From contig NC_089856.1 of the NCBI RefSeq assembly GCF_036373705.1, positions 29,608,298 through 29,672,297 on the forward strand: DNA of 64,000 bases. The letters run 5' to 3'. Below the pieces are notes generated by a model. That model saw nothing but the letters and a program-made list of their open reading frames with translations, was not told where the DNA came from and ran no database searches. The position numbers were made by a program, and so were the translations under genes. Shown here piece by piece: positions 38,234-62,488 of this stretch (its first letter is position 1; every line of letters begins with the position of its first letter). This DNA comes from Amia ocellicauda (lineage: Eukaryota > Chordata > Actinopteri > Amiiformes > Amiidae).

Positions 38234-41200
38234 CTGAGAGAGGGAAAGAAGAAGAGAAGAGGATTAGCACCCTGTACCAGTGTCCACTCTCCCACTCAAC
38301 CTCCCTGCCCCATCCCAGATCTTACTCCCATTCTCCTCCACCTCTCCTTTGCAGATCCATCTCTTCGCTAGCCCTCCACCTTTTCCCGTCAACACCCACC
38401 ACCTCCTCCACCCCCATCTCTGTCCCCTCCATCTCATCCCTCTCTCACGTGCGAGTGCAGGAAGCTGCGGACCCGGGGCAGGTCTGGGTAGAAGCCATTC
38501 CGCACCACAATCTGCAGCCAGCGAATCCGCACCTCCGCGTTCATCCCGTCCAACAGCGTCGAGTACGAGCGTGACAGGCGGGACATCACCTCTGAGGGAC
38601 AGACACATCATCCAATCAGTCAAAGGGTACACACCCACCAAGCGTCAGCAAATCACCAACCGGGAGCAATGGGAGTGACCAAGAAATCCGACTCCCATAT
38701 AAGTGGTCAAGCATATTAATCACCCCTGATCTCGCCACTTAACCCCTAATTACCAGGCTAACAACCTGTGGCCTTGCCAGTATACATCACTGTCCCCATT
38801 TCCCCGATTTCATTGCCGCTGCCCCCCCACTCTAGATCCCCCCGAGGGTACCGTGGGGCAGTGGCGAGCGGTCCAGCAGGCGGTCCAGGAACAGCACAGT
38901 CTGGAAGGTACTCCAGGAGGTGAGGTCGAAGGTCGCGATGGCCTGGGCATCCATGGTATCCGTGCCCCACAGCTCACACAGCTGCTGGACCGGGCCCGTC
39001 AGAACCCCCCCCGGGGACAGGTCGGGTTCGGACAGGGGGGGGCCACAGCCATTCAGCCACCGCTCGAACTCCAGACCTGGGGGGCAGGGGTGGTGACAGG
39101 AGGGAGTGGGATGTAAACAGAGCAAAGAGTGAGTAACACTGCCCCAATCACCTGCTGTAACCCCTCACCCGTCTCTCACTGTTCCTCCTCCTTAGTCTTT
39201 CCCTCTATCCCCAAGACTCTCCTCTCTCCATCTGATACACTCCCTCCATTCCTCTCCGATCCCTTCTTCGACACTCACCCTCTCTCTGAGCCACACAGTT
39301 CTCCCTCAGCTCCGGGAAGAAGCCCAGGAAGAACTCCAGCAGGTCTTGAGCTACCACACTTGTGAACTTAAACTTCTCAATATAGGCCTGGAGAGGTGGA
39401 GACAAGAGAAAGAGAGAGATTGAAAGGAGAAGCATATCAAAATACAGGACTGGATGTTTTTCATTAAGTGAGGTAGTCTCCGATTTACTGTTAACATCAA
39501 GTCCCGAAAGGATGTAACCTCTTGAATAAAGAAGAATCCTATACAAGCCAAATTATACTGAATTATACTTTTCTTCTCACGCTACTAGAATAGATTACCC
39601 TACCACTTCCACACTCGTGACTCAGAAAATCAGGCCACAGCTAACTAGATAACCAGCATAACATTTTATGGAGTCATGAGCTTCACCCCTAGTTTTCCAA
39701 ACAAGCCTGAGCGAATTGCTTGATGAACGTCTCTCACCCGCAGGAAGGCATCGAAACGCTGGGTGTCCCCGCACAGCTGGGACAGGTAGGACACGAAGCA
39801 GTAGCCTTTCTCATAGGTGAACAGATTCATCAGGCTGCTGGGGTTCACTCCTGCACAGACGAGACGCACACAGAGTAAAGACAAGCACTGACCACACACA
39901 ATTCCATCAGCCGGAAACACACTGAGCTCACGCACTGCCGGAGGGACGGCCTGTGTGGCAGGCGTGTCTCGCGTACCTGGCTCAAATTTGACCTGCAGCT
40001 TGCTGACTGGATTGTTGTCTCCCAGCAGCCTCATCTGTCTGTGCAGAGCATCCAGTCGGAACACCGTCTCCAGGCAGGTAAATGCGGCACCTGAGAGAGA
40101 GAGAATGCGTTAAAGAGAGAGATGATACAGGACTAGTGTGTCCACCTCCCTGTTGGAGCAAGCGGGCTCACCGTAGGCCTCGGTGGTGATGCGTCTCTGC
40201 GCATAGGTGGCCAGCCCCTCGCTCAGCCACATCTCCTCCCAGGTGGCGTTGGTGACGGCATTCCCGAACCAGCCGTGCGCGATCTCGTGGATCACGTCGA
40301 TCACCAGGAACTCGCGGCTCTCCAGGATGGAGGAGATGATGAACGTCAGGCACGGGTTCTCCATGGCAACGATGGGGAAGGAGGGCGGCAGGAAGACGAT
40401 GTCGTATCTGCAGGGGGATCGCAGTAGACGGTGAGGAAGTGAACTGGAGTGCAGTGCAGTAGAGCACAGTGCTGTACAGGACAGCATACTGCAGTTAAGG
40501 GTCAATGAACTTGGGGACATTTTGGTTTGATTGAACTTTACGGTAATGCTGCTTTGGCTAGGAGGGGTGTTGATGTGGATTGTGCATAATTTCAAATTGT
40601 GCTGTAGGCTAGAGTTAAGGTTCTGTAAGTGCCAGAATTTTCCATTTTACACCACAAGGCACTACCCCAGTTCAGCATTTATTTTTATAAATATAATTGT
40701 CCACTGACTAATGTTACTCTGATATGGCTAATATGAAAACATACTGTAACCATTCTTCAAAACGACAGTAATTTGTATGAGCGTTTTGTTCAATTATACT
40801 ACTGATTGCATGGCACATGGAGACCCAAACCCCACCCACAAAGATTCAGAAGAAAGAAGATGGAGAGAAGAAATGCAAGCGAGCAGAGAGGGATAATAGA
40901 GGAGAAGCTCACCGGCCCCAGACGTATGGCCCAAACAGGCCCTCTGCAACCCCCAGCCAGCGCTCCACACTACCCCCGAGTTTACTGACCGCAGAGCTCA
41001 GTACACAGGGCTCTGCCCACACCCTGCTCCTAGAAGGGAGGAAGGGGAAAGGGTTAGCAAACAGACAGACACACACACACCCCTCTCAATCCCCTCTCTG
41101 TCCTCCCTTCCTGTGCTCTCACCGGGGGCCAATGTCGGCAGGCTGCAGATCTCCTGCCACCAGTGCCACCAGGTAGGCCGGGACAGGGTACTCCATGGAG

Positions 41201-41915
41201 AACTGGTAGGCCTGGTCCTGCTGGCTGAACACGCTGCGGGTGGCGCTCATCAGCACCGTCACACCCTCCGGCACCTGTGGACGAGGACGGACATACACAC
41301 ATACAGCGTCAGTCTAGGGATGCTAATGTGGTGTATGTGCAATGTATGTCCATGTACTGACAACATTTGTGTACGTGTGTGCGTTTGTGACAGGCTCACG
41401 GTACCCCACGGTCTCTGGCCAGCCAGCTCTTACTGGCCCGGACAGTTACTCATAAAACACAGACAGCGACAGAGAGAGAGAGGAAGGGAAGGGAAGGGCA
41501 GAAAGAGTGGAGAATGGGGGGGAAATAGAGAGAGGTAAAGAGAAAGAGTGGGACAGAGAATCACAAGAAAGAAAAGCAGACGGAGAGAGGGATTTGAATG
41601 GAAAAGTGATTGCTGGCTTCAAAGAGAGAAAGTGACATGGGGAGCGAGAGAGGGAGAGAGTGTGTTATACAGAGCGATATACTGATAGAAAGATTGTTAT
41701 TGAGAACGATATAATGACAGGGTCTCCCACAGCTATATTCAAGGCAGGCAGCCAAAAATCTGTGCCAGCTGGCTAAACAAATGCCCCCCCCCCATCAACA
41801 AATCAGTAACAAGCCGCCATGCCTATGCTAATTTATGGGGGAAACCCTGACTGAGAGCAGAGAGTGAATGTGTGTGTGCCAAGAAAGCACCTGGAATTGA
41901 ATTGAGAGAGTGTGT

Positions 41916-41970
<55 letters not shown>

Positions 41971-43927
41971 TATGTGTGTGGGTGAGAGAGAGAATGAGTG
42001 TGTGTGTGTGTGTATGAGAGAAAGAGGGAGAGGGAGAGAGACTCACGCGGATGGTGGCAGAGTACGTGCTCTTGACGGCTGGCGTGTCGAAACAGGGGAA
42101 GAAGGAGCGGTTGCAAACCGAGTGGCCCTGAGTGAACACCAGCGGCCGAGACTGGCCACAGGTCAGCTCTGCGTCCAGCCACCAGATCTGTGGGGGGGAG
42201 CTTCGGTTTCAGTTCACTTCAAATTATAGTCTTAACACAATGTCAGCAGCAGTGAAAATGCATTTTTGCAGACAAATGAAGACGTTATGGTAAGATAACA
42301 GTTCACAGAGACTTCAAAACCATTATGGTTCAGTTTCAAAAACCCTGCTCTCAAAGGCCCTTTCTTGCTTTAAGTGCTGTCAACTCACCACAAACAGAAA
42401 AGGTGAAGTCTATATTTGCCTGAGAAGCAGGTGCTACACAGCTCTTCTGCAATTTAGACAGTCCTGGATAAACATTATTCTGAAACAGCTAAAACTCTAC
42501 TTTCTGCTTCAAAGTAGCTTCCTTCCTTGTACTCCAAATATATACTTCTCTTCTTCACTTTCATAGTTGGTTGTTGGTGCAGCAGTGATAGTTGCGATTT
42601 AGTGGTGGCAACTGATTTACAGGAATGTGAACCAATGCACTGTGGCACGAGTGGTACTTTAGATGGGATGCTCAGCATATTTTTGAACAAAATAAAAGTA
42701 TAAACATTTTTAAACATGCCATTTGATTAGTAGTTATGGTAATTTCCCTATTTTTGACCCATTTGTGTTAAGTAAAAAAATAAAACAAAGATGTGCTGGA
42801 CTGCCGGACAGATACTATACTCCTGTAGACTCTCTATGGCCTACTGCTGTTGTTCCCTAAATCCCAAACAGATCCTCAATATCACTAGGTCTACACTACT
42901 TTCTTGCTGTGCCTCAATGACGGTCTCACTGCCACAGCTCTACTTTGAGAGACAAATGTATGTAAATGAGAGAGAGAGAGAGAGAGAAGGAGAAGGCAAG
43001 CTAAAGCAGGAGAGAGAGATATAATGGGTGTGCCTACACTTTTTGAGAACTCATCCACACTTCCACATGTAGTTTGTATGTGTGTGAGCAGAGTCGGACA
43101 ATTTCGAAAACTTTTGTTACTTGGCAAATGCATTTGTCCGCTGATGTCCGTAGTGGCCAGATCTGGTCTTGGAGGAGTACAGGATGCTTTGCAAATCCTC
43201 CAACATCAATGATCTCTACATTATATTAAACACTCAATAAAACAGTGGCTTGACTGATCGGAGTACAGTTTATCAAAGATATAGGGTGGCAGTCACTCCC
43301 CAACTTTTCACTCCCGGTTCAACAGCTAATCAAGTCAAACTCCACTCTACAATGAGTACTTTCACTCTCCCAACAAGATGACAATACTAATTGGTTAATT
43401 AGCCAGCTGCTGGAGGACAGAGGTCGATAATGCTAAATCAGAGTGATACCAGAATACCCCTCCCTGCTGACAGTGACCGTGTCTAGGGTGGGGGTCACTG
43501 ATAATCAAAAAATAAAAACCTCCAGTCATTAGCTGTATTAAAACTTAGTTTGTGGCCTGACTCCTGTCACAGAAAAACATGTGGTTTCTATGATGTGACA
43601 GGACCACAACCTTCACTGACCTATGGTCACTCCACACTGGGCTGTACAGCACACAGCATTTTCAATATAATTATAATTGCAATAAATTGTATAAGTATGC
43701 AAACATTTTAAACAGTATAAAATAACACGATACACCTATGCGTGTGTGTGTTACAATGGCAATGGGAGTGTACACATTGTAAGAAGAACAGATCAAAGAA
43801 AGTTTTTGAATGGGAAAGATGGGAAAATTTAATCATGGAAATATGCCATGGAAAAGAGCAGCTGTAGAGAGAAGCAAGTGGAAACATCTTGGAGAGGCCT
43901 CATCCAGAAGTGGATGGATATGGGCAA

Positions 43928-43998
<71 letters not shown>

Positions 43999-44649
43999 GA
44001 CAAACTTATAGGCCCAGAGGAAGTGCTATTAATAATAAACGAGGCCAGTTATATTGTGCTGCTCCGATAAGACTGCTAAACTGGTGCGTCCTAAATACTA
44101 CTGCATCGGCAATATGCTACTGTCCACATATTGTGTAAATTGTGCCCATCACGCAGTGTGTTTGAAATGCTAGTGACACCATCTTACCGCCGGGCCGTCA
44201 GTCGTGGTGTAGCGGACCGTGATCTGGAAGGCTCGGTGCGGCCGGAGAGCGGCGGCCGGCAGGCAGATGTTCAGCGAGGAGCCGTAGTCTGTGAAGGGGT
44301 CGACCCGGTAGGTGAGGGAGGCGCTGGTGTCCGAGGCGCCGCCGGTCCCGAACACCTTGCAGTCTATGGAATGGATGAGCAGGGACGGGTGTGTGTCCAA
44401 GACCAGGGTCTGGACCCCCGGCTGCACCGACACCAGCTCCAAAACCTGCCAGCCCGTCATCTCCTTGTCGGCGAAGTTGAGCCGCAAGTCCAAGTGGAAG
44501 TGGCGGAGTCGGAAGCTCTGGAAGTTGGACGCTGAGGCGACATCGACCCGGGGACAGTGACCTGCCGCCGGGCCGCCCTCGCAGGACTTACTGGGCACCG
44601 TCAGGACCTTCCGGCAGCAGCACAGCGTCGGCCGCTGGAAGTCGGCCAT
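37985..44649 (-). CDS. rnpepl1: Arginyl aminopeptidase-like 1 (M1 family metallopeptidase), complete
   Basis: This M1 gluzincin removes N-terminal residues from peptides; the human protein is related to aminopeptidase B and LTA4 hydrolase. Eleven exons join in phase to 686 residues (human is longer, about 725, at the N-terminus). The zinc site is HEIAH at 331-335, followed 18 residues later by Glu354 in WLSEG. The exopeptidase motif is VAMEN (304-308) instead of the usual GXMEN, as in human RNPEPL1. The catalytic Tyr is Tyr420 in FTYEKG. The last residues STIALRDVNVSA match the RNPEPL1 C-terminus and separate it from RNPEP and LTA4H. There is no signal peptide. The start ATG is the only in-frame one ahead of the conserved CCCRK and DVASASNFQSFRLRH. 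Confidence 0.97.
38449..38591 (-). CDS. rnpepl1: rnpepl1 exon 10: residues 557-604
   Basis: The acceptor is TGTCCCTCAG and the donor TCGCAC|GTGAGA. It encodes VMSRLSRSYSTLLDGMNAEV and RIRWLQIVVRNGFYPDLPRV, helical repeats of the C-terminal domain. Confidence 0.95.
38852..39076 (-). CDS. rnpepl1: rnpepl1 exon 9: residues 482-556
   Basis: The acceptor is TGCCCCCCAG and the donor CCCCACG|GTACCG. It encodes LEFERWLNGCGPPLSEPDLS and WSTFQTVLFLDRLLDRSPLP, linking to the C-terminal helical domain. Confidence 0.95.
39279..39387 (-). CDS. rnpepl1: rnpepl1 exon 8: residues 446-481
   Basis: The acceptor is CCTCTCCAG and the donor GAGAGG|GTGAGT, with one G carried over. It encodes AYIEKFKFTSVVAQDLLEFF and LGFFPELRENCVAQRE. 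Confidence 0.94.
39388..39737. other. rnpepl1 intron 7
   Basis: A 350-bp intron. Nothing recognisable beyond the splice signals. Confidence 0.6.
39738..39850 (-). CDS. rnpepl1: rnpepl1 exon 7: residues 408-445
   Basis: The acceptor is GTCTGTGCAG and the donor CTGCGG|GTGAGA. It encodes VNPSSLMNLFTYEKGYCFVS with the catalytic Tyr420 in TYEKG, then YLSQLCGDTQRFDAFLR. Confidence 0.95.
39977..40090 (-). CDS. rnpepl1: rnpepl1 exon 6: residues 370-407
   Basis: The acceptor is CTCTCTCAG and the donor GAGCCAG|GTACGC. It encodes AAFTCLETVFRLDALHRQMR and LLGDNNPVSKLQVKFEP in the catalytic domain. Confidence 0.95.
40172..40407 (-). CDS. rnpepl1: rnpepl1 exon 5: residues 291-369, zinc site
   Basis: The acceptor is CCCTGCAG and the donor TACG|GTGAGC. 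It contains VAMENPCLTF, the zinc motif HEIAH (codons at 40289-40275) and the third zinc ligand Glu in MWLSEGLATY. All catalytic residues are intact. Confidence 0.96.
40408..40912. other. rnpepl1 intron 4
   Basis: A 505-bp intron. No other element seen. Confidence 0.6.
40913..41029 (-). CDS. rnpepl1: rnpepl1 exon 4: residues 252-290
   Basis: The acceptor is CCTTCTAG and the donor GGCCG|GTGAGC. It encodes SRVWAEPCVLSSAVSKLGGS and VERWLGVAEGLFGPYVWG, the entry to the catalytic domain. Confidence 0.94.
41123..41274 (-). CDS. rnpepl1: rnpepl1 exon 3: residues 202-251
   Basis: The acceptor is CGTCCACAG and the donor CCCCG|GTGAGA. It encodes VPEGVTVLMSATRSVFSQQD and YPVPAYLVALVAGDLQPADI, the end of the N-terminal domain. 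Confidence 0.95.
41275..42046. other. rnpepl1 intron 2
   Basis: A 772-bp intron, GA-rich in its middle and ending in a long GT microsatellite at 41911-42014 only about 30 bp from the donor of exon 2. Confidence 0.65.
41911..42014. repeat. Interrupted (GT)n microsatellite
   Basis: About 100 bp of mostly TG units broken by short GA segments, close to the rnpepl1 exon 2 donor. On the transcript it reads as a CA repeat, a context known to bind hnRNP L, so it could influence splicing; that is inference. Confidence 0.92.
42047..42187 (-). CDS. rnpepl1: rnpepl1 exon 2: residues 155-201
   Basis: The acceptor is CCCCCACAG and the donor ATCCGC|GTGAGT. It encodes IWWLDAELTCGQSRPLVFTQ and GHSVCNRSFFPCFDTPAVKS, the conserved M1 N-domain segment with the CFDTPAVK motif. 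Confidence 0.95.
42188..44187. other. rnpepl1 intron 1
   Basis: A 2.0 kb AT-rich intron containing a 67-bp (TA)n tract at 43930-43996. No exon recognised. Confidence 0.65.
43930..43996. repeat. (AT)n tract, 67 bp
   Basis: About 33 uninterrupted AT units in rnpepl1 intron 1. Confidence 0.96.
44188..44649 (-). CDS. rnpepl1: rnpepl1 exon 1: residues 1-154
   Basis: The ATG is at 44649-44647 and the donor is CCGGCG|GTAAGA. It encodes the start MADFQRPTLCCCRK, then DVASASNFQSFRLRHFHLDL and FRVDPFTDYG-like YRVDPFTDYGSSLNICLP. It forms the first part of the N-terminal beta-saddle domain. Confidence 0.95.
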
Positions 44650-45200
44650 GGCTACCGGGATTCAACTCGTCCAATAAATTAAAACCCCAATAAAACTTGT
44701 TTCACACTCGGGGGGAAAACAAGACATAAAGATTTAAAAAGAATAACAAGAGAGCGAGCCCGTGAAGGCAGACAGAGAGGTAGTAAGTTCAGGGGAGAAG
44801 GAGGTCACAAGGTTTCTGAAAAAAGCTAGGTTAAAAAACAACACTGACATGAACTCAAAAAGAGCAAGAAAAAATGTCAAGAATGTAGAATAAAGAGTGA
44901 CACGGGCTACGTGAAATCCATGAGGGCCGGAGTGAAACCGAATCGAGCATTTTCCACTCGCCGGGCAGAAACGGAGCGAAAGACTGGAGGATTTCGATTG
45001 AAGTACGAGTTCAAGTCAAGTGAGAAAAGAAAGAGGAAAACATCACGGAGGAGAGGAGTGGAAAGTTAAAATGAAAGAAGCTGAGCTGTGACTCCCTTTG
45101 AAAACAGGAAGTAAACCAGGGGAGGAAATCACTTGCGGAGGAAAGTTTGCTGGCCGCACGGGGGCGCTAGAGAGCGGGGGACCGGCCGGCCGGGGTCGCA
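44650..45200 (-). promoter_or_regulatory. rnpepl1: rnpepl1 5' UTR and promoter region
   Basis: Sequence upstream of the rnpepl1 ATG. It becomes CpG-rich at 45150-45200, with GGGGGCGCTAG and the palindromic run CCGGCCGGCCGG near 45182-45193. The exact start site is not visible. Confidence 0.4.
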
Positions 45201-46390
45201 TGCTCTTCTTCAATGGGGTCTTTACCACTGGCAGGATTTCCTAAGCAGCTGCTATGACATGCAACACAACAGCCAGTTTGAGGCGATCAAAAACTCTGTC
45301 TATGCTGATAATGACTCATGCACAGATTAAACTGGGTTATCACACGATAGGAGATTAAATGCATACCGGAATAATACTATATTATAACTCCTGCACTTCC
45401 ACTGAGTGCAGATGAGGATCATGTTCATAAACCCTAACCGCAAACGTAGCCTGTGACCCTATCCCTAACCTCGTTATACATTTGCTGAAGAGCAGAACTC
45501 GGATTAAGTGCATTCATGTGTAATTCATTAAGTACAATTAATGTCAAGTGGGATCGATTCAACTATAAAATGTGGTGCATTATGTGTGAGATTCACTCAT
45601 TTATATATCCAGATATAGAGGAAGAGGATGCACGTACAGAAGATGTATTGTAACACTGCGATCGTGTTCAGAAATCTGCAAGGGGGTTGTTTTAATGCGT
45701 CTTAAGCAGCGTTTCTGGATTGTCTTAATTATTGCATTTTTACTGGGGTTTACTTTACAAGGTGTTTTGCTGCCAATGGTATAAAAATGCTGTTGATCTG
45801 AGTTGCTGAACACCTTAACACTGTTGTGGGCAACTTGTACAACAGCGCCCTCCGCCAGCACGTCTTCATCTCTTCTCCTCTGCAAGAGCTCTTCATGCAA
45901 CGCGCTCTTTAATCATGTTTCTCAAGCTCAATTTAATAATGGAGGAGCTAGTTAAGAGACAGTCCTTCTGGGAATGGTTCAAAGCACTGCCTCCGGTGAA
46001 GTGCTTTTAAAATGACCTATTTAACACTTTAGGAGGAAGCAGGAGTGTTCAAAGACTTACTGAAGCAAGCGGCAGGAAACACCAAGGGGCATGCTGCCTT
46101 CCTAATTGACAGGCGGATAACAACTAAATTACTGAAAAATATATTATGTGATATTTCAAATCTTGTCATTGCAGTTACTGAAATCAGATGTACAGGTATT
46201 TAAAGGGCCACTGTAAAGACTTGAAGAACATGGTGTGGAAAACCATGAAAGCCCAAGTGATGCACAAAACTTTTAATCCTCTTCACTGCTCATTAAAAGT
46301 CATGCAACGTGTATGGAAGGTTGTCTCAGATGGCACACTGCTAATGCTAGGAGGTTTGTAGAGCTAAAATTCACCACAAGAAACGGGCAC
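45201..46390. other. Intergenic sequence between rnpepl1 and abcc5
   Basis: AT-rich, with no recognisable gene. Two small plus-strand frames (45939-46010 and 46033-46203) were inspected and not accepted. Confidence 0.55.
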
Positions 46391-46635
46391 CTCATATTTA
46401 TTGAATAGAAGGAAATATTTTCATGGAATTGCTCCTATTTAATGGTTGCCTCAGTCTTGTAGGGTAGGTAGGTTTTCAGAGTGTTATCTGTGCATCATGA
46501 AAGCATTGAGCTAATGAAGCAATTACTCTTATGACACATGGCCACCGATTTTCAAAAGGGGTCAAGCAGCAGCACACACATGGTTCACAGATCACCGAGA
46601 CACGCAAACCCCTGGATAAACTCCCAAAATATTTT

Positions 46636-46641
46636 TTTATT
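46636..46641 (-). promoter_or_regulatory. abcc5: Candidate abcc5 polyadenylation signal
   Basis: AATAAA on the minus strand, about 1.46 kb after the abcc5 stop codon. Confidence 0.4.
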
Positions 46642-47666
46642 AACATTGTAGATTTTCTCCTTTTCTTCTCGCTCCTCCTCCTCCCCCCTCACAAGGCAAT
46701 AATGTAGTCATGCTAAGGCTAGAATATAAAAGTCATAAAAACAAGACAGACAGAGACTCAGCCAGGCCTCCTCCTGCGAAGCCATGGCTGATATACAGTG
46801 TAAGCCCAGAACCAGGCACAGTGCCCCCCGTTCGGCCCCGCGCGGACCGCAGTCAGCGCGCAAGGACCTCAGGGTGGCCTCTCTAACTTTACAGCTCAGC
46901 TGCAGCTCACAGACACACATAGAGCCCCCCCCTGGAAAGAGGAATAGGATAGTGATACAGTTCAGAAGGGCTCTCTTACATTCCACTGCCCTTGGTTTCC
47001 ATAGCTAGTGCACCTTGATTGGATTTTGCAGTCACAGTTTGAACACCAACAGAGCAGTGAACAGCTGGGGTTCCATTACCATTATTACAGGACTGAGACA
47101 ATTACAACACTGAAAACAACTGGTTAACAGCCACCAGTCTCCATAAGAAAGGACTACTCCTTGAATACAGTTAAAGAAAAAGTTAAAGAAAATAAATTGT
47201 CCGCTATAAAGGCCTCTCACTTGAGGTGTCACTTTGGCAGGACTGAGACACTGCCCCTGAAATGCAGTCCCGCGGTGTTGAAAGCTAGGGGCAGTCTCCA
47301 TCGGCTGCTCCTAGTCTAACACTGTGCAAAAACAAGTCAAAAAGTCTTCAAGAAGGAAGCCACCCCAGAAATCGGGAGTAGATCCGGGTTTTAAACAAGG
47401 TCTCAGTCAGAGACGCCACTCTCTCCGACAAGGCCGCCTCAGGCCATTGGCTACCCAACAATAGTTCTGGGTGGACATTAATTGGTTCAGTGGGTCCGGA
47501 GTACAAGCCACACTACAAGGATACAATTATATATATGTAAAGTTACTGAACACAAAAGGTCAGGCTACGACAAGGATGGGACATAAAAGTAAAAAAACAC
47601 ATTACATACATTGAACCTGTACATATAAACCCAGTACAAAATAAACAGCATACATATTTTTTTCCA

Positions 47667-47772
<106 letters not shown>

Positions 47773-48098
47773 TATAAAAACAGAACTGTGTAAATGTATA
47801 GCTACACGTGTAAAGCTTTTTTCTGTATATAAACTCAAACACCATTACAGTATCTGTGGATCCCTGACCATTTTACGTTAAGAGTGAGTTTCATATTAAC
47901 AGCAGAGGAGTCAGTCAGTTCAGTCAGTCCTGTGTCCCAGGGCAGCCCTTGGTGTGCGCTACTCAGGCCTCGTTCTGGCAGAGCGTGATGCCCACAGTGT
48001 GGAGTTGACAGCTGACCGAGGGAGGGGCGGGGGGCAGGGCGGGCACAGAGGCTCCTTGCCATTTTGGGTAGTGGCATCATTCTCACCCCTCCCCCACC

Positions 48099-60949
<12,851 letters not shown>

Positions 60950-61837
60950 CTATGGGAAGGGGGGAGACAACACAGAACGCGTGACTAATCCCCCCACCTC
61001 ACACAAAAATCACTCACACATACATATAAACAAACCCTGTACAAAAGTCTAAACTGTATAGAGAGGTAAACAAAGACAAATGGCATCTTTCTTACTTAAG
61101 GAAGACCTATCAAACGACTGCCACTAGAGTATTGGTTAAATGTCTACACGGTACCTATTTGAAGAAAATAAATTAAATAAAAAAACAAAAACTAAACAAA
61201 CAAAGAAACAAAAACAAAAAACAGCCTCATAGGTGATGTACTGTGAACATTTACCTTTTTTGTTTGCTTTTCTATTAAGATCCTTTAAAAAGAACAAAAG
61301 AAACAATGAAAATACTGACATAGCTATTTTAAACAAAGGCAAAATATGGTACATTCCACTACATGACTTTTTAGTTTAGTTGTTCTTTTAGGTTTTCTGT
61401 TTTGCTTGCATCGTGCGGATATAAAGACATTGTACCTACAGTCAGACTGGGGAAGAGGGAGAGGACGCGTTTTTTTTAATGCCTGAAAATAAACATCAGC
61501 AGTTTAATTATACAGAGACAAAAAAAACTAAAAAAAACTAAAAAAAAAAAAAGAGCAGAAAGAAAGAGAAAGGGACAGCTCAGCAACAGTCAGTCAATCA
61601 CATCACAAACCATTGGGCTCCTTTTCAGTACTCTTCTCACCTCTACACATGTACAGAGCACCTGAAGAGTCTGGGGGAAACGGCTTCCCCTCTCGCAACC
61701 TGTGAAGCACAGTGCACAAGCATATCGAGGGACACACAGACGCACACTGCCACACACCCGCACACACACTCAAGAGGCATTGTCCACAAAGAGGGAGCGC
61801 CAGCAAACCATACACAAATTAAGGACAACAGCATACT

Positions 61838-61843
61838 TTTATT
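61838..61843 (-). promoter_or_regulatory. Minus-strand AATAAA within an abcc5 intron
   Basis: AATAAAAG on the sense strand of abcc5. It could terminate a short abcc5 transcript within this intron; alone it is weak. Confidence 0.25.
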
Positions 61844-62074
61844 GCTTTCAAATCGATAAAAAATAAATTCAGTTTAAATTTTAAAGTCCACTTCATACAG
61901 GTTTATATAAAATAAAAAAAATAAAAGACGATTTAACCCAGTTTGGGCCGGGACAAAAAAAAAAAAAAAAAAAGACGCTGCTTACAGTTTACAGACACCG
62001 CCATTCCAAACCTGTTCTAAGGGTGTCGACAGAGTGATACAAAGAAGACGAAAAAAGGGGTGCAGAGAAACATT

Positions 62075-62488
62075 TCAGTTTTCTTTTCCACTCTCTTTTT
62101 GGACATTGCCAGCACTGAGTTGGTAGTTGGAAGTCCAGGGCAACTTGGTGCAGGGCTGCTTCTCATCCCAGAGGGGGGGCACAAGGAATGTAAAGCCAAG
62201 GTGCGGATATTTATGGATTGTTTTTCGGGCCTCAATGTATTGTTGAACTTTCAGAAATGACATGAAAATAAAAAAACATGCCACGCAAATGATGCAGAGA
62301 AGTCGCTTCCGTATTTGTGCAAAGAGGAGCAGGAGGGGTAAAAATCCATTGCCTCGGCTCTGGCTCAGGCCTGGAGGACTGACTCCTCTCGACTCCCAGG
62401 TCCATTTCTTTTCCTTTAAACAAAGGCTATGCCACACAGCCAGTGCTATCGTGTGGTTCATGACCGCAAAACACTTTACTGGTCCCAT
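62075..62488 (-). CDS. Unassigned 137-codon frame with a membrane-like segment
   Basis: I do not recognise this frame. It has a hydrophobic stretch at residues ~62-79 (LLCIICVACFFIFMSF) flanked by basic residues, like a type II membrane anchor, then a soluble-looking tail. A minus-strand AATAAA lies about 230 nt past the stop (61843-61838). It sits in the abcc5 intron on the sense strand. It could be an alternative terminal exon or simply a chance frame; I favour chance slightly. Confidence 0.2.
   Translation of the reverse strand: MGPVKCFAVMNHTIALAVWHSLCLKEKKWTWESRGVSPPGLSQSRGNGFLPLLLLFAQIRKRLLCIICVACFFIFMSFLKVQQYIEARKTIHKYPHLGFTFLVPPLWDEKQPCTKLPWTSNYQLSAGNVQKESGKEN

Noticed and set aside
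45939..46203. Two small plus-strand frames (23 and 57 codons), the second after an acceptor-like TTTAACACTTTAG
   Set aside because: They looked protein-like at first, but they are short, in different frames, have no joining donor and match nothing I recognise.
61956..61975. A19 run as the tail of a plus-strand processed pseudogene
   Set aside because: No parent-gene sequence is recognisable upstream and no target duplication was found. A-runs are common in this intron.
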